Shown: positions 36,188 through 40,549 of the stretch, in pieces
How positions within the stretch are numbered: position 1 is the stretch's first letter
How the letters are laid out: every line of letters begins with the position of its first letter
Origin: Bradyrhizobiaceae bacterium
Lineage (GTDB): Bacteria > Pseudomonadota > Alphaproteobacteria > Rhizobiales > Aestuariivirgaceae
Direction of reading: 5' to 3'
NCBI GenBank assembly: GCA_947475225.1
Contig: CANJMQ010000032.1
Location: forward strand, 1 to 40,549
DNA: 40,549 nucleotides
Made by a program: the position numbers and the translations under genes
Notes under the pieces: model-generated
Seen by the model: only the letters and a program-made list of their open reading frames with translations
What the model was told of the DNA's origin: nothing
Databases searched by the model: none

Positions 36188-37699
36188 ATGGCGCGGCAAT
36201 GTTGCGCCATGTTCACCTCCGCATTCCTCAAGGGCGAAACCTGGGGCCTCCCCGGCGAGGCGGTGGAGCATGTCGAAACGCACGCAGCGCATGTGTTCCT
36301 GGTGGGTGACCGGGCCTACAAGATCAAGAAGGGCGTAACGCTGCCTTATCTTGATTTCTCCACGGTGGAGAAGCGTCGGGCAGCGCTTGTCGCGGAACTT
36401 GAGATCAACCGTGTGTTCACGGCAGACCTCTATCTCGCTCTGGACGAAGTGCTGGGTGAGCCCGTCCTGGTGATGCGCCGTTTCGCCGCCAGTGCGCTTC
36501 TGGCTTGGATCATGCCACATGGCGAGATTGGCCCGCCGCTATCGGCGAAGCTCGCAGTCATGGCTGCCCGATCACATGCCCTTGCCCCGCGACGCGATGT
36601 GAAAGGCTCCGATGTTATGACCGGCCTCGGCGCGCAACTGTCGAAGGCCTTCATCGATTCGCCCGACATCTTCCGGGCGGATGATACGCTGGAGTTCCAT
36701 GCTCTCTACGAATCTGCTCTGCGCGCGCAACGCCATTTCCTGAACGAGCGCAGCGAGCGCGGTCTCGTGCGACGCTGCCACGGCGACATGCATTGCGGAA
36801 ACATCATCGTGGAGGACGAGGAACCGAAGCTCTTCGATGCCATCGAGTTCAGCGAGAAGATCGCGACAATCGACGTGCTCTACGATCTTGCATTCCTGCT
36901 GATGGACCTGTGGAGCGGCGGCGAAAGGGGGGCCGCCAACACCGTCCTCAATCGCTATCTCCACTTGCGTCGCGCCGAGGAAGACCTGTTGGGACTGGCT
37001 CTGCTGCCGCTCTTTTTCGCCACACGTGCGGGTGTCAGGGCGCTCGTCACCGCTGACCTTGCGCATGAACTGGCGCTTAGGAATTCGATGAGGGAGCGTG
37101 GTCAGGCGCTCGACTGGTTTCGCGCCACAATCGCCTATTTGAAGGTGCCGCCGCCCCTGTTGCTGTGCATCGGCGGCTTTTCGGGAACGGGGAAGTCCAC
37201 CGCTGCCGCAGGCCTCGCGCCGCACCTGGGTTCTGCTCCCGGAGCCATCCATGTGCGTAGCGATGTCGAGCGCAAGGTGCTTGCGGGCGTTGGCGAGATG
37301 GAACGGCTTTCGCCTGCAAGCTACACGCGGGAGGCGTCGTTCGACGTCTATGCCGCATGCATGGCGCGAGCAGAGAAGGCACTTGCGGCCGGGCACTCCG
37401 TTGTCCTCGACGCCGTCTTCGCGCAGGAGGATGAGCGTGCCGCTGTTGTCGAACTGGCGCGCCGCACCAAGTCGCAGTTCGCCGGCGTATGGCTGGAGGC
37501 GCCACGCGAAGTCCTCATCGCCCGTCTTGCCACCCGTCGCGGGGACGCTTCCGATGCTACGGCGGAAGTGGTCGAAAGGCAGCTTCGCTATGACCTCGGC
37601 CACCTCGACTGGCCGCGGGTCTCGGCCGGCGGGACATCGGCGGAGACGCTTGCGCGGCTCAGAGAAACGGTTCCGTATCGGTTCGACGGCCCAGCATGA
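36188..37699 (+). CDS. APH-like phosphotransferase fused to an AAA/P-loop kinase domain
   Basis: 503 residues. Residues about 20-330 are kinase-like with YKIKKGVTLPYLDFSTVEKR and RRCHGDMHCGNIIVED (APH catalytic loop) then LFDAIEFSEKIATIDVLYDL. Residues about 335-500 form an AAA_33-type P-loop domain, LLLCIGGFSGTGKSTAAAGL, with VRSDVERK and VVLDAVFAQEDER. This two-domain arrangement is a known conserved family annotated as bifunctional aminoglycoside phosphotransferase/ATP-binding protein; its substrate is unknown. The start could be ATG 36188 or the in-frame ATG 36209. Its 3' end overlaps the convergent dehydrogenase by 41 bp. Confidence 0.87.
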   Translation: MARQCCAMFTSAFLKGETWGLPGEAVEHVETHAAHVFLVGDRAYKIKKGVTLPYLDFSTVEKRRAALVAELEINRVFTADLYLALDEVLGEPVLVMRRFAASALLAWIMPHGEIGPPLSAKLAVMAARSHALAPRRDVKGSDVMTGLGAQLSKAFIDSPDIFRADDTLEFHALYESALRAQRHFLNERSERGLVRRCHGDMHCGNIIVEDEEPKLFDAIEFSEKIATIDVLYDLAFLLMDLWSGGERGAANTVLNRYLHLRRAEEDLLGLALLPLFFATRAGVRALVTADLAHELALRNSMRERGQALDWFRATIAYLKVPPPLLLCIGGFSGTGKSTAAAGLAPHLGSAPGAIHVRSDVERKVLAGVGEMERLSPASYTREASFDVYAACMARAEKALAAGHSVVLDAVFAQEDERAAVVELARRTKSQFAGVWLEAPREVLIARLATRRGDASDATAEVVERQLRYDLGHLDWPRVSAGGTSAETLARLRETVPYRFDGPA

Positions 37700-38588
37700 A
37701 GCAGTCGGAGACGAGTTGCAGGGGTGCGCTGTCGACGTGCGAGCGGCCCGTGCGCAACAGTTCGGCAAAGTGGACGTAGATGTCCTCGTATTCCTCGGAC
37801 GGTGCGGAGGTGACGAGCGTGCCGCGGACATAGAGCTCCGTGCCGCCGCGCCTCAGCGCAAGCTCGAGACCATCCGCCGTGTCGACGTCGATGTTCCAGC
37901 TCTGTTCGCCAGTCTGCCGCCAGTCGAGGTCCGAGGTCAGCTCGGCCTCACCGTCCCATGACGGCTTGAAGGTGATCTGCGCGGCAATCGGTGTTGCCTT
38001 GTTGCGCGGCGTCTCAAGCATGGCTGATTTCACGAAGATCGGCTGCGGCAGTATCTTCGTCACGATCGAGAAGGCGTTGATGCCGGGGTCGAAGACGCCG
38101 AAGCCACCAGCCTCCCAGATCCATTCCTGGCCGGGGTGCCAGTGGCGTACGTCCTCTTTCCAGCTGACATGAAGGCGGGTAACTCGCTTGCCGGAGAGCA
38201 TCCGCTGCGCCTCGTCCACCGCCTTGTTGTATTGCGAGTGCCATGTGGTGAAGAGGATGCGGCCCGCCCTCTCTGCATGCTCGGTGATGGCATCGAGTTC
38301 GCCGACCGTCGGCGTTGGGGGCTTTTCCATCAGTACGTGGAGACCCGCGTCCAAAGCATCCCGCGCGATGGCGAAGCGCGGCTCGGGCGGCATGCAGAGA
38401 GCGACGGCATCGAGCTTCAACCCGCTGCGGAACAGTTCGGCGGGCGTCTTGAAGTGCGGGACGTCGCGATAGCCTTCGCGGGAGGAGACGACGGCGGCGA
38501 GGTCGAAGTCGTTGTTCTTGGTGACGACGGGGAGGTGCTGGTCCTGGGCGATCTTGCCGAGGCCGATGATGGCGAGCTTGTAGGCCAT
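37659..38588 (-). CDS. Gfo/Idh/MocA family dehydrogenase (galactose 1-dehydrogenase-like)
   Basis: 309 residues. The Rossmann N-terminus YKLAIIGLGKIAQDQHLPVV binds NAD(P), and the family motif EKPPTPT (lysine at the active site) follows VLMEKPP. A C-terminal barrel includes WEAGGFGVFDPGINAFSI. The length and the GLGKIAQDQHLP start recall D-galactose/L-arabinose 1-dehydrogenases, but the family is broad. It begins 3 bp after the stop of the cysteine-desulfurase-like gene, on the same strand. It overlaps the kinase/AAA gene tail to tail by 41 bp. Confidence 0.85.
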   Translation of the reverse strand: MAYKLAIIGLGKIAQDQHLPVVTKNNDFDLAAVVSSREGYRDVPHFKTPAELFRSGLKLDAVALCMPPEPRFAIARDALDAGLHVLMEKPPTPTVGELDAITEHAERAGRILFTTWHSQYNKAVDEAQRMLSGKRVTRLHVSWKEDVRHWHPGQEWIWEAGGFGVFDPGINAFSIVTKILPQPIFVKSAMLETPRNKATPIAAQITFKPSWDGEAELTSDLDWRQTGEQSWNIDVDTADGLELALRRGGTELYVRGTLVTSAPSEEYEDIYVHFAELLRTGRSHVDSAPLQLVSDCFMLGRRTDTEPFL

Positions 38589-38591
38589 GGT

Positions 38592-39836
38592 TCAGGCGCT
38601 CCTGACCTGACGGGTGAGGGAGGAGAGCAGGGCATCCACCTCCGCTTCCGTATTGTAATGTGCAAGGCCAACGCGCAGCACGCCGCCCTTATCCATAAGG
38701 CCCATGCGTCCGACAGGTTCGATGGCGTAGTTGTGGCCGGACCAGACGAAGATGCTATCCTTGGCGAAGGCCTTGGCTAGGTTCTCTGGGTGGTGCCCGT
38801 CGAGCGTGAAGGATACGGTGGGCACGCGCCGGTGCATGGCATTGGACGAGGTGATGCCGCGGATGGTAAGGCCCTTGAAGGTCTTGAGCCCTTCGATCAG
38901 CTTCAGCGTGATCTTGTGTTCGTAGTCGGCAAGACTGCTCCACGCTGAGGCAATGCGTTTGGCGCGTGTCGCGCCCTTCCCGAACTCCTCCAGATACTCG
39001 ATGGCGCCCAGTGTACCGGCCATGCCCTCGTGTGAGAGGGTGCCTGTCTCGAACTTGTGTGGCAGGTCTTCTCCTGCGGGGCGAACCTTGTAGCCAAAGG
39101 TGTCCTTCAGCAACGCCTCTCGGCCCCACAGGATTCCCTGGTGGGGGCCAAACCACTTGTAGGCGGAAGAAACAACGAAATCGGCGCCAAGATCCTGAAC
39201 ATCGATGGCGTAGTGCGGGGCGAACTGCACGGCATCAAGATAAACGATGGCGCCGGCCTTTTTCGCCTCCGCCGCGAAGCGCTTGGTATCGTTCACGGTA
39301 CCGGTGCAGTTCGAAGCCATGCCCATGGCGAGGAGTCTGGTTTTGTCGCTCAGCACCTTAGTCAGGGCATCGTCCGGGAATTCATAGGTCTCGGTATCGA
39401 AGTCGATCCAGCGCACGGTGAGGCCGAGGTCGTCTGCCAGCAGCAGCCACGGGGCGACATTCGCGTCATGGTCCATGCGGGAGAGCACGATCTCGTCGCC
39501 GCGCTTCAGTTTCTTGCCAAGGCAGCGTGACATGTGGAGCGTCAGACTGGTCATGTTCTGGCCGAACACGATCTCGTTCATGCTCGTGGCATTGTAGAAA
39601 TCCGCGCAGGCCTGGTGGGCGAGGTCCACCAGCTCACCCGCTTCCACCGTGGTGGTGAAATAGCCGCCGAGGTTGGCGTTGCGGTTGGCGAGGCAGTCCA
39701 CCGTCCGGTCGATGACCCGCTGCGGCACCTGGGTGCCGGCCGGGTTGTCGAAGTAGATTCGGTCGCGGCCGCCGTCCTTGAGCGCGAGGGCGGGGAACTG
39801 GGCGCGGAGGGCGGCGACGTCGAGGGCGGCGATCAT
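38592..39836 (-). CDS. Class V aminotransferase, cysteine desulfurase-like protein
   Basis: 414 residues of fold-type I. Features are YFDNPAGTQVPQRVIDRTVD, NMTSLTLHMSRCLGKKLKRG, LSRMDHDANVAPWLLLADDL, YLDAVQFAPHYAID and VVSSAYKWFGPHQGILWG with the PLP lysine. It resembles the cysteine-desulfurase-like subfamily seen without Fe-S assembly genes; no cysteine nucleophile loop of IscS/SufS type was recognised. Substrate unknown. It is upstream of the dehydrogenase in a two-gene unit and divergent from the corrinoid protein gene across 161 bp. Confidence 0.85.
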   Translation of the reverse strand: MIAALDVAALRAQFPALALKDGGRDRIYFDNPAGTQVPQRVIDRTVDCLANRNANLGGYFTTTVEAGELVDLAHQACADFYNATSMNEIVFGQNMTSLTLHMSRCLGKKLKRGDEIVLSRMDHDANVAPWLLLADDLGLTVRWIDFDTETYEFPDDALTKVLSDKTRLLAMGMASNCTGTVNDTKRFAAEAKKAGAIVYLDAVQFAPHYAIDVQDLGADFVVSSAYKWFGPHQGILWGREALLKDTFGYKVRPAGEDLPHKFETGTLSHEGMAGTLGAIEYLEEFGKGATRAKRIASAWSSLADYEHKITLKLIEGLKTFKGLTIRGITSSNAMHRRVPTVSFTLDGHHPENLAKAFAKDSIFVWSGHNYAIEPVGRMGLMDKGGVLRVGLAHYNTEAEVDALLSSLTRQVRSA

Positions 39837-39969
39837 GGTGAAAAATCCGGTTCAAACAATGAGAAGCTATCCTTAAACGGGCTTTCAGCTTGCCTCAACC
39901 GTCGCTTTCCGGCATGGGGAGGTCGCCCGCTGGCGAAAAGCGTATTGCGCCCGGGCCTATTGTGATCCG

Positions 39970-39981
39970 ACAAAGATTTGT
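39970..39981. promoter_or_regulatory. Short inverted repeat upstream of the corrinoid protein gene
   Basis: ACAAA-GA-TTTGT is a perfect 12-bp palindrome 16 bp before the ATG, partly resembling the ATAAAGA palindrome upstream of the homocysteine methyltransferase. Confidence 0.4.
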
Positions 39982-39997
39982 GTCCCGGAGACAGCTG

Positions 39998-40549
39998 ATG
40001 AGCGACGATGGTGAACTTGACCTGAACTCCCTCAATGACGAGGAGCTGGTGCAGCAGGTCCATGACGACCTCTATGACGGCCTCAAGGAAGAGGTTGAGG
40101 TGGCGGTTCACATCCTGCTGAAGCGCGGCTGGACCCCCTACAAGGTGCTGACTGAAGCCCTCGTCGAGGGCATGCGCATCGTTGGCGTCGACTTCCGCGA
40201 TGGCATCCTGTTCGTTCCGGAAGTCCTGCTGGCCGCCAACTCGATGAAGGCCGGCATGTTCATCCTCCGCCCGCTGCTCATCGCCACCGGCGCCCCGCGT
40301 CAGGGCAAGATGGTGATCGGCACCGTCAAGGGCGACATCCACGACATCGGCAAGAACCTTGTCGGCATGATGATGGAAGGTGCCGGCTTCGAAGTGATCG
40401 ATCTCGGCATCAACAACCCGGTCGAGAAGTATTTGGCCGCCATGGAAGAGCACAAGCCGGACATTCTCGGCATGTCGGCGTTGCTCACCACCACCATGCC
40501 CTACATGAAGGTCGTGATCGACACCATGAAGGAAAAGGGCATGCGCGAC
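39998..40549 (+). CDS. Corrinoid (cobalamin-binding) methyltransferase protein, 3' truncated by the window
   Basis: 184 codons are open to the window edge. An N-terminal helical cap (about residues 10-90, with PEVLLAANSMKAGMFILRPL) precedes the Rossmann-like B12-binding domain. IGTVKGDIHDIGKNLVG holds the DxHxxG motif with cobalt ligand H115, and LGMSALLTTTMPYMK is the next conserved loop; the GG motif is expected beyond the edge. It belongs to the MtbC/MetH-cap family. GGAG lies about 9 bp upstream of ATG 39998. With the stand-alone homocysteine methyltransferase at 35148 it probably forms part of a split methionine synthase. Confidence 0.92.
   Translation, partial: MSDDGELDLNSLNDEELVQQVHDDLYDGLKEEVEVAVHILLKRGWTPYKVLTEALVEGMRIVGVDFRDGILFVPEVLLAANSMKAGMFILRPLLIATGAPRQGKMVIGTVKGDIHDIGKNLVGMMMEGAGFEVIDLGINNPVEKYLAAMEEHKPDILGMSALLTTTMPYMKVVIDTMKEKGMRD

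Overview
The window is GC-rich, densely packed DNA from an alphaproteobacterium, most likely of the Hyphomicrobiales (Rhizobiales) group. This rests on gene content: a Zur-ZnuC-ZnuB locus, SoeABC-type sulfite dehydrogenase, a MocR regulator, a homocysteine methyltransferase and a separate corrinoid protein, and a promoter matching the alphaproteobacterial CTTGAC-N17-CTATAT pattern. No rRNA, tRNA, CRISPR or prophage was seen.

Layout. (1) 1-940: a decayed edge with the tail of an unknown gene, the 5' part of an IS3-type orfA, and an inverted relic of an Anbu proteasome-like peptidase. (2) 943-13639: a polyamine block with an SpuC-like putrescine aminotransferase, a PotF-like binding protein, a kinase-aminotransferase fusion, PotB/PotC permeases, PotA ATPase and agmatinase. 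On the opposite strand are a frameshifted Old Yellow Enzyme and PuuB-like gamma-glutamylputrescine oxidase, then PuuA-like gamma-glutamylputrescine synthetase on the plus strand. Together these import polyamines, make putrescine from agmatine and open two putrescine degradation routes. (3) 13652-18773: an L,D-transpeptidase, then citrate synthase, phosphotransacetylase, acetate kinase and a small cupin. (4) 18832-20898: zinc uptake under a perfect Zur-type palindrome. (5) 20904-24159: ispG, ispA, mtgA and rpmF. (6) 24160-24800: 640 bp without a credible gene. It holds a terminator, a dispersed palindrome and a strong promoter followed by highly self-complementary sequence, a candidate RNA gene. 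(7) 24801-28193: alanine dehydrogenase and its divergent Lrp/AsnC regulator, a DXD glycosyltransferase and an EamA transporter. (8) 28198-35105: a MocR regulator divergent from a SoeABC-like molybdoenzyme operon with a metallo-beta-lactamase-fold gene. (9) 35148-40549: homocysteine S-methyltransferase, a kinase/AAA fusion, a Gfo/Idh/MocA dehydrogenase, a cysteine-desulfurase-like enzyme and the start of a corrinoid protein. The methyltransferase and corrinoid protein look like two parts of a split methionine synthase.

The items most worth a second look are the kinase-aminotransferase fusion in the polyamine operon, the CATGG-repeat frameshift in the flavin oxidoreductase, the unassigned RNA-like unit near 24388-24780, the Anbu/IS junction, the paired operators of ald/Lrp and MocR/soe, and the split methionine synthase with palindromes upstream of both parts. 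Function calls come from reading motifs by eye; no database search was run.
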